Shown piece by piece: positions 1 through 11,026 of a DNA stretch of 64,000 bases. Location: assembly GCF_009905375.1 (NCBI RefSeq), contig NC_133653.1:58044673-58108672 (forward strand), in the 5' to 3' direction. The stretch's first letter is position 1. The number at the start of each line of letters is the position of its first letter. Under the pieces are notes generated by a model. It ran no database searches. It saw nothing but the letters and a program-made list of their open reading frames with translations, and had not been told where the DNA came from. A program made the position numbers and the translations under genes. This stretch comes from Apium graveolens (lineage: Eukaryota; Streptophyta; Magnoliopsida; Apiales; Apiaceae).

Positions 1-1245
1 TCCTGGATTTTCTTTAAGAAATAACTGCTTTGAAATTTCTTCATCAAGTTCTAGATATTCACCAAAACTTATCCTTTTACCAGTATCAGAACTTATTCTT
101 CTCCCAGTATCAGAACTTGTTCCTTGACTTGTAATTCTAGCTTTACTTGATAAAAGTCCTTTGCCTTGGCCTTGACCTCTACCCTTATCAGAGTTTCCCT
201 GGTCATCATTTCCATCATCCTTTCCTTTCAGTGTCTGAATAGATTTGCATTTGGACTTAATTACTTTCTCCCCCATTTTGGCATCAGCAGGTAATAGAAG
301 AGAGAGAAGCAATTCCACTGAGGATTGGATCTCATTGAGTTGATTTTGGTGAGAAGCTTGATTCTTCAGAATTTCTTCAATTTGAGTTTGTTGCTTCTCC
401 TGAGTTTTCTCAATGTAGGCAATTCTGTCAAAGGCTGGCTTGAAAAATCTGTTCTTTTTAAGTTTCACATTCATATCTTGCTGGATTAAGTTTTCTTGAA
501 TTTTATTCACCTTGTCATGAGTTATTGAGTGTTGACCTTGAAGGTGCCTTGTACTCAATGCAGTAACTCTCAGCTGTGCCTTGAAATCATCATTTAACAA
601 CATTTCATCAGCTTTTGCAAGATGCTCAGCAAGAATCTTTTCAGAAGGAACAAAACTAACTGAGTTCCATTCTTTAGTCCACTCCTTTCCTCTAGGAGTT
701 TCACTCCAAGGTACTGGTACTTCCCCTGTAACAAACTTCTTGAGTAAATCAGCTTTATGAACAGTTTGTTGAGGTGCATGTCCTGATGGACCAGCTGTAT
801 CAGCATCTAAATTAGCAGCAGCTTCACCAGTAGTGTATTCATTAGCAGCATCAGAACTTGTAGATCCTGCAGTATCAGCATCCTCTGATAAAATAGCAGT
901 ATGTGAGGCTATAGAGGCTTCAACATTTTCCTCTAAATTCTGATCTGCAGCCAGGTTCTGATCAACATTCAAAAGTGATGTTGTTGGTGGAGTGAGTTGA
1001 ATTGGTGAAGCTTCCAAGTACAAAACCTCAGGCACAATCAGGTTATGAATATCAATTTCAGCACTTGTACCTGGTTCTTCAGTATGTACTGGATCAACCA
1101 TAGGTGACATAGGAGGTGTAGGTATTTTAGCTTGAGCAGTTTCATGTTGTGCAGAAGGAAGTAATTCAATAACAACTGGTTCTGTTGAGATCAGAGATTC
1201 CTGATCCCCTTCCTTAGCTGCTTTCTTAGCTGCTTCTATGTGTAT
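1..1245 (-). CDS. Third ORF (post-pol) of Copia-C, partial, open
   Basis: The minus-strand frame stays open for about 415 codons to the window edge, and an in-frame stop lies just upstream near 1246. The protein parallels Copia-B 42520-43800: an acidic Ser/Thr-rich part, then a block with PVPWSETPRGKEW and ALSTRHLQG, then a predicted coiled coil (IEKTQEKQQTQIEEIL), a short LLLSLLLP stretch, and a Lys/Gly/Ser-rich segment. Function is unknown. SIRE ORFs in this position are usually called env-like, but I see no signal peptide or clear membrane helix. The true N-terminal part lies at 1870-2080 beyond the inserted LTR piece. Unlike the Copia-B copy there is no stop in this stretch. Confidence 0.75.
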   Translation of the reverse strand, partial: MHIEAAKKAAKEGDQESLISTEPVVIELLPSAQHETAQAKIPTPPMSPMVDPVHTEEPGTSAEIDIHNLIVPEVLYLEASPIQLTPPTTSLLNVDQNLAADQNLEENVEASIASHTAILSEDADTAGSTSSDAANEYTTGEAAANLDADTAGPSGHAPQQTVHKADLLKKFVTGEVPVPWSETPRGKEWTKEWNSVSFVPSEKILAEHLAKADEMLLNDDFKAQLRVTALSTRHLQGQHSITHDKVNKIQENLIQQDMNVKLKKNRFFKPAFDRIAYIEKTQEKQQTQIEEILKNQASHQNQLNEIQSSVELLLSLLLPADAKMGEKVIKSKCKSIQTLKGKDDGNDDQGNSDKGRGQGQGKGLLSSKARITSQGTSSDTGRRISSDTGKRISFGEYLELDEEISKQLFLKENPG

Positions 1246-1257
1246 TTACTTTTAAAT

Positions 1258-1869
1258 AGTTTTATAGGTCTTACGATGGGATGAATGATTTGAAAATGAA
1301 AGTAGCATGCTAAAATTTAACCCTGGTATTTACACAACACAATTAATAAAATATTTTAGAGAGCATGCTAGCTATTAAGATCCAGTTTTCAACAGTTCAT
1401 CAGTTTTCACCTGTTTACGCTTGTTTTACTTGTTTCTACTAACAAGTTGTGATTCCTGCTCCTATAATTATTCATTATAAACTGTTTTAGTTAGTATTCA
1501 TATAGTGGTACTGCTGAGTGGTTGATCGCTCACTCTTGCAAATGTGTTTGTATATTTTCGCATTGTAGATGCCTAAGAGATGTTGATGTCTTGCTAAGGG
1601 CCAGTTTCCAAGTCCTCCTGTATCGAGCTCCTCTGAATGGGTTGTGTCTGACCAAGTGTGGTATGTGAGTTGCTGTAGAATAATATTCATGGCAGGTTAC
1701 TTTCAATAAGTTGGTTTGTAATAAGTGTGTAACCTAAATTAGACTTGAACCTGGAAAAGATCTTGTGAAAGAGTTGTTTATATTGAAATAAAGTAAGTTA
1801 GTTGTATTATAGTTGTAGTTTCATGTTGTTAGTGACGTCAACTCCTGAACTGGGGTTGAGGCCGTCACA
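1258..1869 (+). repeat. Truncated Gypsy-1-type LTR (3' end only)
   Basis: Aligns by eye with the last ~620 bp of the Gypsy-1 LTR (5235-5846): shared AGTAGCATGC box, the TAGTGGTACTGCTGAG region and the exact LTR end GGCCGTCACA at 1860-1869. The upstream ~2.5 kb of the LTR is absent and no primer-binding site follows, so this is a 5'-truncated solo LTR or fragment inserted in the Copia-C ORF. The left boundary is approximate. Confidence 0.85.
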
Positions 1870-2080
1870 AACTATGTCCCTATGAGCTCTCTATTTCTTT
1901 AATTTCCTCAAAGGTGGAGACACTGTAGGAGCTTTATCATCAGAATTTAATTTTCTAAGCCTTTTGAGGGGCCTAGAACTCCCAGTTACAGTATCTTTTT
2001 TAGAAGAAACCTTCCCAGCTTCTACAATAACAGGTTCTGATATTGGAACCTGTTCTTCAGTTGTTTTCTCAACTCAACAG
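1870..2080 (-). pseudogene. N-terminal part of the Copia-C third ORF
   Basis: Minus-strand translation gives a Glu/Pro/Ser/Lys-rich segment (PISEPVIVEAGKVSSKK, then PLKRLRKLNSDDKAP) equivalent to Copia-B 42305-42480. It runs into an in-frame stop close to the junction with the LTR fragment, where Copia-B continues into its Lys-rich LKKMKAMRYL stretch. It is separated from the rest of the ORF by the inserted LTR piece. A possible splice acceptor lies just upstream, near 2075. Confidence 0.6.
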
Positions 2081-2551
2081 AATTTAATTAAAACATTCAT
2101 CACAACATAAAATTAAAAGTTGATGAAGTAAAGATTAATAAATTGTAATTAAACATGCACAGTCACATAATTTGAGAAACAAAGAATAAATCTTGCAATT
2201 TAAAGAAAATTTCATTAATATATCAGATGATTACATTCGATGAAATTTATCAATTACATGCAAAAATTACAAGATAGTCCTATTCTACGATTCCTAACAT
2301 CAACAGCCTTAGTCCTAAGCTAAGAAGCCTGACAAAGCTGACGGTGAAGAGAAACGGATGGATAACAATTATTTCGTCTTCCTACTTTCAACAAAGAGAA
2401 CAACAAGATGAATGATTTGCTCCTGCTGTCTAAGAATACGAAGATGAGCTTCTCTTTGGAAAGACAACAGATCATTTTTAATGTTCTCTGGAAGTTGAAT
2501 CCATATTACAAATGGAATGTTGTTGATAGGATATGAAGTCGGAATTCCATT

Positions 2552-2608
2552 TCAAAAAATGAACACAGTTTCTGTGCCATAGCTGTAACACCAACTAAAA
2601 TGAGCCAT
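2552..2608 (-). CDS. Short ORF upstream of the third ORF (Copia-C)
   Basis: An ATG at 2606-2608 (minus) opens 18 codons beginning MAHFSW before a stop. Copia-B has a comparable start (MVHFNLF) at 41748 with 35 codons. Both sit a short distance downstream of a TATTTAAA box and ~250-500 bp before the long ORF. It may be the first exon of a spliced transcript or a short upstream ORF. The role is unknown. Confidence 0.4.
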   Translation of the reverse strand: MAHFSWCYSYGTETVFIF

Positions 2609-2657
2609 AGTTTGAAAGAAATGACCAGATGTGGTTTTACTGATGAATGATCAGTCA

Positions 2658-2665
2658 TTTAAATA
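2658..2665 (-). promoter_or_regulatory. TATA-like box before the Copia-C third ORF
   Basis: TATTTAAA on the minus strand, about 50 bp upstream of the short-ORF ATG. It lies in a ~200-bp non-coding block conserved with Copia-B (41450-41680), where the same TATTTAAA occurs at 41668-41675. Confidence 0.45.
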
Positions 2666-2866
2666 AGCAATAGAATACTAAGGGACACGAGGACTGGTTA
2701 AACATTACAAGTAAGAATAATGACCCCTCGACTCCCTAGACTGATGTGTAATAATAACATTCAGTAAAAGATCTAAAGCCAGAGTTAATGGGCATGGGAT
2801 ATAATAATAATTACTGTGCGCATACATTTTTTCAAGACATACACGCTAACCACTAACCCATAATGA

Positions 2867-5846
2867 TTAGTTGTGACGCTGTGTTAATTTGTTTTTATAG
2901 TTAAAGGTGATTTTATTCAAAATTTATTTTCATAAATATTTGGATTGTCTCTAAAATCATTTTTATCGCTTTACAATTTTATTTATTATTTTTATGAGTT
3001 TATAAAATTTAGAAATCAATATTTTATTATTTATTTATCTTTAAATGATTTTCTGATTTCATTTAATTGTAAAATCCGTATTTAATTCTAAAATTCTTCA
3101 ACAATTACGAAATTCATATTTTATCAGGTTTGGATTATTTCGAGAATTTTAAAATTTGTTCGGAAATTTTTGGGATTAGTTCGACCCGCGTGTTATTTTA
3201 TTTGATTGATGAATGCATATATGAGTTGCATTTTAAAAATAATTTTGAAATTATGAAAAAAAAATTATTTTAAATAACTTTTAATTCGTTGTGATATTTT
3301 ATAAAATATTTTAGTAATTTTCGGGTTTTAGTTACCTCTGATTGGTTTGTTAATTGGTTTTTGTCGATAATATATTCGGGACTAAACTAGCAGATAAGGT
3401 TATAAGATAAAATTAATTGATTCATCTAATCTCTCTCTCATCTGCTCAAACCCCCCGTCTCTCTTTTCTCTCGATTGGAATCTCTCTCGGGTCTCCCTCA
3501 TATCTCCGCAATCTCTCTCGTTTTTCCCTCTCCCTCTCTCCTTCTTTCTTTTCCTCTTCTTTCCCGGTTCCGCCGGTTTCTAGTAAGTCCACGGCCGCTC
3601 CTGCCCTTACTTTCTCCGCCTCCACCTTCCCTCGCTTTTCCGACGAGGTGATAGTTGTGGCGCGTGGTTTGTGTCCATATATATACATATGGTTGACGTG
3701 TATATCTTGTAGTTGTTTCCTGTTTCTCTATTGTGTTGTTCGGTTTCGGCCGCTTTATTGCCGTTTTTCTTCTAGTTCCGGTGGTTTTGTTAGCGCTGCC
3801 GCACGTGTTGGTAGTGGGACGTTTCTCTGATTGTTGCCTGTGATTGTATATGCGTATTTGATTACGTTTTTCCAATTATTTTACTTAATTTTTGAGGAAA
3901 TTAGTTAATTGATTGGTGATTCGTGAAATAAAATATTTTATTGCGAGAGTTATAGTAATTAATCGATGGAATTTATGTAGGATGCTCGGTATAAACGAGA
4001 ACCCGTAAATTTTATCGATGTCGGCAATGAGTTTCGGCGAGCCGACGGTGGACTATGATGATACGATCTGAGTCCTATGATTTAAAATACAAAATACAAA
4101 TTAAAACATAAAAATACGGATGATAATGATTAATAAGTGTATTTAATTGGTGTTTGTGAATTTGTGAATTGACACTGTTGACTGAAATCGGTGGTTGAGA
4201 ATTGGATTGTGGTTGATTGATTTGACGTCGGGACGTTTGACGGGTTAGCCGATAATTAAAGGAGGTGCTGCCCGATTTTTAAAAAATTAAATTACGTAAA
4301 TGCGAGGCCATACCTAATGACTATCGGAACGTCGATCAGTTATATATGAGTACTTTATACGAAACCTGATTATGTGTTGTGATGAAAAACTTTTCGAAAA
4401 CCGATAACCCTAAATTCGAAAAAGGACAAATATACATATTTTTGAAAATGAACACCAAACCGACTTTCGAGGACGTGAACCTTAATTGATACGTGTATTA
4501 TTATATTGAGTATGTTACGAGTCGGGTTTGTTAACGTACGAGTAGATTGTTAGCGAGGATAGTCAAGCATATTCGGGCGTCTAATTTAGGGTATTTCGGT
4601 TCCTGTAGGTTATAGTCGAAATTCTTAGCATCCCGGTCGGTGCAAAGCTAGCCAGTAATAGTTGTTAAAGCGTACTGAGGCAAGTACCCCTGACCATATC
4701 TTTATGGATTAGTAATATATGAATAATTGTTGATTTAAATTTATGCATTGGAACAGAATGGTTTAAGTTACGTATCCCCTGTGTTCAAATTATTTTGATA
4801 ACTTGTATTTTAGGGGAAAAGTAACTTCTGAAAGTACCAATCTCTAAAATTTTGAATAAAATGAAAATGTTTTGGAAAGTGTGTTGTGATAGTATTGTTT
4901 TGAAAAGAGATAGGTAAGTGTTTTGGAAAACTGGATAAAAATGATCAGATAATTGGATGAGTGTGCGCAAGGGCCCGTAACGGCCAGGAAGATAGCGTAA
5001 GAGACGAAGTGGTTGCGCACCCTATTATAACCACCGGCCCAGCATGACAGAGACCTAGCTAGTCTCTGAGTTCCGGAACAAATTTCATAGGATGGCCAAG
5101 ATAGAGTTGTCCTATGGAGATAGCCTGATCAGCTGTCTCACCAGGTATCATCCAATACTTTTATATCTGAATGTGATTTTATGGTTCCCATAACGGAACA
5201 AGTGATTTTGGGTCCCCGTAATGGGACAAATGGTTTTATGGTTCCTGTGATGGAACGAAAGATTTGGAAAGGAAAGTAGCATGCGAAAATTGAACTCTGA
5301 TATTTACACAGCACAATTAATGAAATGTTTTATAGGGCATGCTAACTGTTGATATCCAGTTTTCATCAGTTCATCAGTTTCCATCTGTTTACACTTTTTT
5401 TACTTGTTTTCTACTAACAAGTTGTGATTTTTGTTCCTACAATTGTTTAACATAAACTGTTTTGATTAATATTCATATAGTGGTACTGCTAAGCAATTGA
5501 TCGCTCACTCTTGCAAATATTTTTGTATATTTTCGCATTGCAGATGCCTAGAAGAGGTTGTTATCTTGGTAAGGGCCAGTTTCCAGTTCCTCCTGTGTTG
5601 AGCTTCTCTGAGTGTGTTGTGTCAGACCAAGTGTGGTCTGTGAGTTGCTGTAGAATATTAGTTATGTCAGGTTATTTTCAATAAGTTGGTTTGTGATAGG
5701 TATGTAACCTAAATTATACTTGAACCTGGAAAAGATCTTGTGAAGGGGTTGTTTATATTGAAATAAAAGTGATTTGATTGTATTATAATGGGAGTTTAAT
5801 ATTATTAGTGACATCAACTCCTGACCCTGGGGTTGAGGCCGTCACA
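2867..5846 (+). repeat. Gypsy-1 5' LTR, missing its first ~157 bp
   Basis: Aligns with the 3' LTR from 11183 onward and ends GGCCGTCACA directly before the primer-binding site. The 3' LTR begins at ~11027 beside the polypurine tract, so the first ~157 bp are missing here and the sequence abuts Copia-C. It holds a CT-rich block (3426-3560), a TATA-like run (CATATATATACATATGG, ~3676), and three tandem small hairpins near 5183-5256. The ORFs in the CT-rich block are not conserved with the other LTR. Confidence 0.88.
5183..5256 (+). other. Three tandem hairpins in the Gypsy-1 LTR
   Basis: Three inverted repeats spaced about 28 bp apart: GTTCC-CATAAC-GGAAC, GTCCC-CGTAAT-GGGAC and GTTCC-TGTGAT-GGAAC. 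The middle unit changes both stem arms together, so pairing is kept. The 3' LTR copy (54834-54907) repeats the arrangement, with one wobble pair. They could fold in RNA from the LTR; the function is unknown. Confidence 0.6.
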
Positions 5847-5848
5847 GG

Positions 5849-5864
5849 TTGGTATCAGAGCTAC
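5849..5864 (+). other. Gypsy-1 primer-binding site
   Basis: TTGGTATCAGAGCTAC (TGGTATCAGAGC from 5850), the usual plant complement of the initiator-Met tRNA 3' end, starts two bases after the 5' LTR end. It sets the LTR boundary and the element strand. Confidence 0.93.
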
Positions 5865-6380
5865 AGGTTTGAGTCCCTGATTTGGGTTAGGAATAGAGTC
5901 GGAAAGGTGTAGAGTTGGTGTATAGGGTGTGAATTAGCAACTCACATCTAGAGAAGAAAGTTTAAGAGTTTAGTCAAGGGTTCAAAGCTGTAACCCTGGC
6001 ATGTATTGAGGATTCTGGAACTTCCCTAATCTTTAGTGTGTTTCCCTGGTATAGGTGCCATTGGTAATGGCTGATAGAGATTCCTAGACATTCATTCTGC
6101 AAGAACAAGTCCAACCATGTGAATTTAGTTAGTAGGTTGCTATATAGTCAGCGGCTGTTAAGGAGTATTGGCTTATACTGTTAATGATGCACTGTTATTT
6201 TGTTGTTATTTTTATTGTTGCATTTGTTGTTGATTTTGTTAAATTTAGCCACTTATTACAGCTAGACCCCAACTAAATAAGGATGGGAATATTTATTGCG
6301 GCAACATTCTCTTGGCACATGAAAATGCTGCTACCCGGGGGTAATTTTTAAACTAAAACCATTTGTTATATTTCAGGAGA
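5865..6380 (+). other. Gypsy-1 untranslated leader
   Basis: About 515 bp between the primer-binding site and the gag ATG. No ORF or conserved motif is recognised. The leader of Gypsy-2 (50216-50730) is of the same length. Confidence 0.6.
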
Positions 6381-7640
6381 ATGACGCCAAAGAAGAATAT
6401 CCCATCCAGTTCCTCTAGTCGAGAGTCTGATGGGGGCCCAGTCATGAATGAATTGCTAGATTTGTTGCACCAATAGTCTAATCAGATGGCTCAGCAGCAA
6501 GAACAATTTCAGCAGCAGCAACAATTTCTGCAACAACAGCAACAACAACAGCAGTTTATACAGCAACAACAACAACAAATTCAATAGCAACAGCTGCAAC
6601 TTCAGCAACAACCTCAGCAAAGAGAAGTGACCCAAACTTTGAGTTTTAAATCTTTTCAGTCGGTAAAGCCCCCAGAGTTTAAGGGCGAGATGGACCCAGT
6701 TGCTGCCAGAATTTGGCTAAAAGAAATGGAGAAAGCTTTCACCCTCACGCAAGTAAGTGATAATCTTAGATCAGACTATGCGAGTTATTTTCTCAAGGGT
6801 GAAGCGAATTATTGGTGAGAATCCACCCGTGCCTCGGAAGGAGAAGGCCTTGTATCTTGGGCCAGGTTTACAGAGTTGTTTTTGGAAAAGTATTTTTCGG
6901 ACTGTTTGCAGAACCAGTTGGAGGTTGAGTTTTTGGAATTGAAGCATGATGAAAAGAGTGTGGCTAAGTACAAGCCAAGTTTATGGAATTATCCTGATTG
7001 GTTCCTGTGTATGTAAGTACTGAAGCTCAGAAAGCGAAGAGGTTCCAGCCGGGACTGAAGCCAGAAATTCATAGTGGGGTTGTAGCCTTGTAGCTCAAGA
7101 CATATCCCTCTATAGTTCAGGCCGTGCTAGTAATTGAAAGTGATCGGAAGTTGGCTACTAAGGAAAAGGGTGATAAAAAGCAAAAATCTGAAGGTATTAC
7201 TGGTGAGACGAATCCAGGAGGATCCAGTTAGAGGTTTCAGAAGCTGTTTGGCCAAAACAGGAATAAAAGATTTAGAAGACAGAACTTTCCTCAGGCTAGG
7301 CCTGCTACCACCTCAGTTGCCTCCACTCCAGCTCAGTCAGCAAACTTAGTGATGAATTGTAAGATATGTGGGAAAAGACATAGTGGCTCATGCAAAAGGG
7401 ATGTTCAGTGTTTCAAATGTCATCAAAAGGGTCATTACGCATCAGAGTGTAATTCAGAGAAACCCGCAGTTACATGCTACAACTGTGGAAAGGTGGGGCA
7501 TCTTGCTCGGAATTATAAGACAGCTACTCAAGGTACTGCATCTCAAGGACCAGCACCCAGCACAACTAAAGCCAGAACTTTTAAAAGGACAAAAAAGGTC
7601 CAATGCTCAAGACTCGGACATAGTGGCATGTCCGCTATTT
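6381..7640 (+). pseudogene. Gypsy-1 gag, broken
   Basis: The capsid/nucleocapsid gene starts at ATG 6381 (MTPKKN), the counterpart of MAPKRRNN in Gypsy-2. In order: a Gln-rich stretch (~6485-6620) encoded by CAG/CAA, a capsid core (PPEFKGEMDP, WLKEMEKAF, ~6670-6960), and two CCHC zinc knuckles near 7400-7510 (CFKCHQKGHYASEC and CYNCGKVGHLARNY). The last Cys of the second knuckle is Tyr. In-frame stops at 6474, 6585 and 6816, plus frameshifts between ~6960 and 7350, destroy it. Several stops sit at Gln codons changed to TAG. It would have packaged the RNA in cytoplasmic virus-like particles. Confidence 0.85.
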
Positions 7641-10600
7641 CTCAACTCCGTAGTTGTTAAAGTTTTATTTGATTCGAGAGCATCTAAGTCTTTTATATCA
7701 AAGGGTTGTGTGTTTAAAATGGACTTAATGTTAGAAGATTTGGCTGAACCTTTGACTATAGAAGTAGCCAATCAGGATGGAATCTCAGTGAGTCAGTTTT
7801 TCCCTAAGTGTCAATTGGAAATCCACGGGTATTCTTTTTCGGCTGACCTAATACCCTTTGAGCTAGGAGAGTTTGACGTGATTTTAGGAATGGATTGGTT
7901 GTCCAGTATAAGGCGAATATTGACTATAAGAATAAGAAGATTGTGATGGTTACCAATGATAATGTTAAGGTGAATTATCAAGGGAAAAGGCGAGAAAAGA
8001 AATTTCTCTTGATAATAAAGGCAAGGAAATTGTTAAGACAGGGATGCGAAGCTTACCTAGCACATATAGTAGATACTGAAAAAGAATTACCTAATCTAGA
8101 CAAGATTCCAATAGTAAGAGAATTTTCAGACATTTTTCCAGATGAGTTGCCCAGATTGCCACCAGACCGTGAGATCGAGTTTTCCATTGATTTAGTTCCC
8201 GGAGCAGAATTAGTTTTAAAGGCTCCTTATCGCATGGATCCAGTAAAAATAAAAGAACTCGCCAAACAACTTCAAGAATTATTGGATAAAGGTTTGAATA
8301 GACCTAGTGTATCTCCGTGGGGTGCACTAGTATTATTTGTAAAGAAGAAGGATGGAAGTATGAGATTGTGTATCGATTATCGGGAGTTAAATAAGTTGAC
8401 CATCAAGAATAAGTATCCCCTACCAAGGATAGACGATATGTTCGACCAACTTAAGGGAGCGTGCTGTTTCTCGAAGATTGACTTAAGATCGGGTTACCAT
8501 CAGTTAAAGATTAAGCCTGAAGACACACCAAAGGCTGCATTCAGAACCAGATATGGACATTATGAGTTCTTAGTGATGTCGTTTGGATTAACTAATGCAC
8601 CAGCTGCTTTCATGGATTTAATGAACTGGGTGTATAAAGAGTATTTGGATAAGTTTGTGATTGTATTTATTGATGACATCCTCATTTATTCAAAGATTAG
8701 AGAAGATCCTGCTGACCATCTGAGGATTGCCCTGCAAAGACTAAGAGAGAAGCAGTTGTATGCAAAGTTTTTGAAGTGCAAATTTTGATTAGATGAAGTT
8801 CAATTCTTAGGTCATGTAGTAGGAAAAGATGGAATTAAAGTGGATCTTGTGAAAATTGAGGTTGTATCCAAGTGGGAACAACCAAAGACCCCAACGAAAG
8901 TTAGAAGATTTCTTGGTTTAGCGGGTTATTACCGAAGATTTGTAAAGGACTTTGCTAAGATTGTGACTCCATTGACCAAGTTGACCAGAAAGAAAGAGAA
9001 ATTTATTTGGACGAAGAAGTGTGAGGAAAACTTCCAAGAATTGAAAAAGAGATTAGTAACAGCTCCAGTGCTAGCATTGCCAGATGAGACGGGAAACTTT
9101 ATAATCTATAGTGATGCTTCTTTGAAAGGTTTGGGCTGTGTGTTGATGCAACATGATAAAGTCATTGTTTACGCCTCCAGATAGTTAAAGCCTCATGAGC
9201 AAAAGTATCCAGTGCATGATTTGGAGTTAGCAGCGATCGTGTTCACGTTGAAGTTGTGGAGACATTACTTGTACGGAGAAAAATACGAGATTTACACGGA
9301 TCATAAAAGCTTAAAGTATATATTCACCCAGAAGGATCTAAACATGAGATAACGGAGATGGCTAGAACTAATTAAGGATTACGATTGTTCCATTAACTAC
9401 CACCCAGACAAAGACAATGTAGTGGCAGATGCTCTGAGCAGGAAGGAAAGATTGAATGCGATCAAAGCCTCCGAGGAACTCGCAAAAGAATTGGAGAAGA
9501 TGGAAATTGAAGTTCGAGTGCCCAATGAAAATAAAGGACAAATGCATGAGATCACTTTTCAGCCATAATTGATGGACAAGATTAAAAGTATCAGGAAGAA
9601 ATAATGGATTAAGGATTAGATAGTTTAACTGGAGAAGAACTTTATACTCAAAGGGATAGCAAGGCTATGTTTAGGTTTTCCTCGAGGATATGGATTCCCG
9701 ATGTGACTGAACTGAAGAATGAGATTTTGTGGGAAGCTCATAATTCTTAGTTTTCTAATCACCCGGGAAGCACTAAGATGTATCAAGATTTGAAGACGAA
9801 TTTTTGGTGGCCAGGAATGAAGAAGAAAATTGTAAACTGGGTTAACAAATATCATGTATGTCAGACGGAGAAGGTAGAACATCAAAGCTCAAGTGGATTG
9901 TTGTAACCTTTGGAGATTCCACAATAGAAATGGGAAGAAATTACAATGGATTTTGTAGTGGAACTACCAAAGAAAAAATCGAACCATGATGCTATTTGGG
10001 TAATTATTGATAGATTGACCAAGTCTGCACATTTCCTTCTGATCAATGAAAAGTATTCTTTGGACAGGCCAGTCAAGTTGTTTTTGGATGAAATTGTGAC
10101 CAAGTATGGAGTTCCTGTTTCAATTGTGTCTGATCGAGATCCAAGATTTAATTCAAGATTTTGGATGAAATTCCAGGAATGTTTAGGGACTTAGTTAAAA
10201 ATGAGTACCGCCTACCATCCCCAGAAAGATGGCCAGAGTGAAAGAACCATTCAGACAATAGAAGATATGTTGAGAGTTTGTGTTTTGGATTTTAAAGGAA
10301 ACTGGGATGATCACTTGCCGTTGATTGAGTTTTCTTATAATAACAGTTATCATGCCAATATAGGAATGCCGCCCTACGAAGCTTTGTATGGACGTAAGTG
10401 TAGGTCCCCACTCTATTGGGATGAGGTAAGAGAAAAGAAGTTGTTAGGCCCTGAGTTGGTTCAACAGACTAATGACGCAATTATATTGATTCAAAAAAGA
10501 TTGGAAGCAGCTCAAGATAGACATTAAAAGAACGCGGACCTTCATTGAAAAGACATGGATATGGAAATAGGGTCGTTGGTATTGCTGAAAGTATCGCCCT

Positions 10601-10986
10601 GGAAAGGATTGGTTAGATTTAGACAGAAAGGCAAGTTGAGTCCTAGGTATATCGGACCCTTTGAAATATTGAGGAAAGTTGGTAAAGTTGCCTATGAGTT
10701 GGCATTGCCACCGCAGTTACAACATATCCACAATGTATTCCACGTGTCTATGCTGAAGTGTTATATCCCTGATTTGAATCAAGTTATTGAATATGAACCG
10801 ATCGAGCTTCAGCCAGATTTGCCCTACGTGGAGCGACCGATCCAAATCTTAGATCATAGAGAGCGAGTTCTTAGAAATAAGTTTATTCCCATAGTTAAAG
10901 TACTGTGGAGGAATCCTCGAGTGGAAGAGTCCACTTGGGAGTTAGAGTCAGATATACTTGACAAATATCCTCATTTGTTTAATTAG
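7641..10986 (+). pseudogene. Gypsy-1 pol (protease-RT-RNase H-integrase), broken
   Basis: The protease region near 7660-7900 has DSRAS at 7671, where retroelement proteases have DSGA, so the active-site Gly is Arg. The RT (8150-8900) keeps [19 protein letters not shown] and [10 protein letters not shown] with its two Asp. The RNase H (9080-9470) keeps YSDAS and TDHKSLKY. The integrase core (9940-10500) keeps MDFV, VSDRDPRF and GQSERT, that is D, D and E. The C-terminal domain ends in a chromodomain-like TWELES segment and a stop at 10984-10986. Breaks: stops at 8786, 9182, ~9350, 10192 and 10525, others around 9570-9910, and frameshifts in the integrase zinc-binding region (9600-9900). Many stops fall where related copies have Gln or Trp. 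Confidence 0.9.
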
Positions 10987-11011
10987 ATCATATTCTAAGG
11001 ACAAAATCTTT

Positions 11012-11026
11012 TTAAGGGGGGAAGGA
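11012..11026 (+). other. Gypsy-1 polypurine tract
   Basis: A run of purines with AAGGGGGGAAGGA lies right before the inferred 3' LTR start. It primes plus-strand DNA synthesis. Gypsy-2 has the same tract at 33751-33765 (complement). Confidence 0.85.

Larger units (their letters stand above)
1..2866 (-). mobile_element. Copia-C: SIRE-type Copia remnant (post-pol part only)
   Basis: On the minus strand this stretch matches the part of Copia-B between the post-pol linker and the long third ORF (compare 41440-43800). Read on the minus strand the order is conserved linker, TATA-like box, short ORF, spacer, long ORF running off the window at base 1. The LTRs, gag and pol are not seen: the right edge stops abruptly at Gypsy-1 and the left edge is the window end. 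A piece of Gypsy LTR interrupts the ORF at 1258-1869. Homology was judged by eye from the translations and from shared non-coding blocks. Confidence 0.85.

Noticed and set aside
3417..3875. ORFs on both strands of the CT-rich block of the Gypsy-1 5' LTR
   Set aside because: They arise from low-complexity sequence, and their frames are not kept in the 3' LTR copy (11717-12196), where indels change them.
5847..5864. tRNA gene fragment suggested by TGGTATCAGAGC
   Set aside because: It is the primer-binding site. No cloverleaf or internal promoter boxes surround it.
6484..6625. CAG/CAA run as a microsatellite
   Set aside because: It encodes the Gln-rich N-terminal part of gag and has a counterpart in Gypsy-2 gag (~50070-50105).
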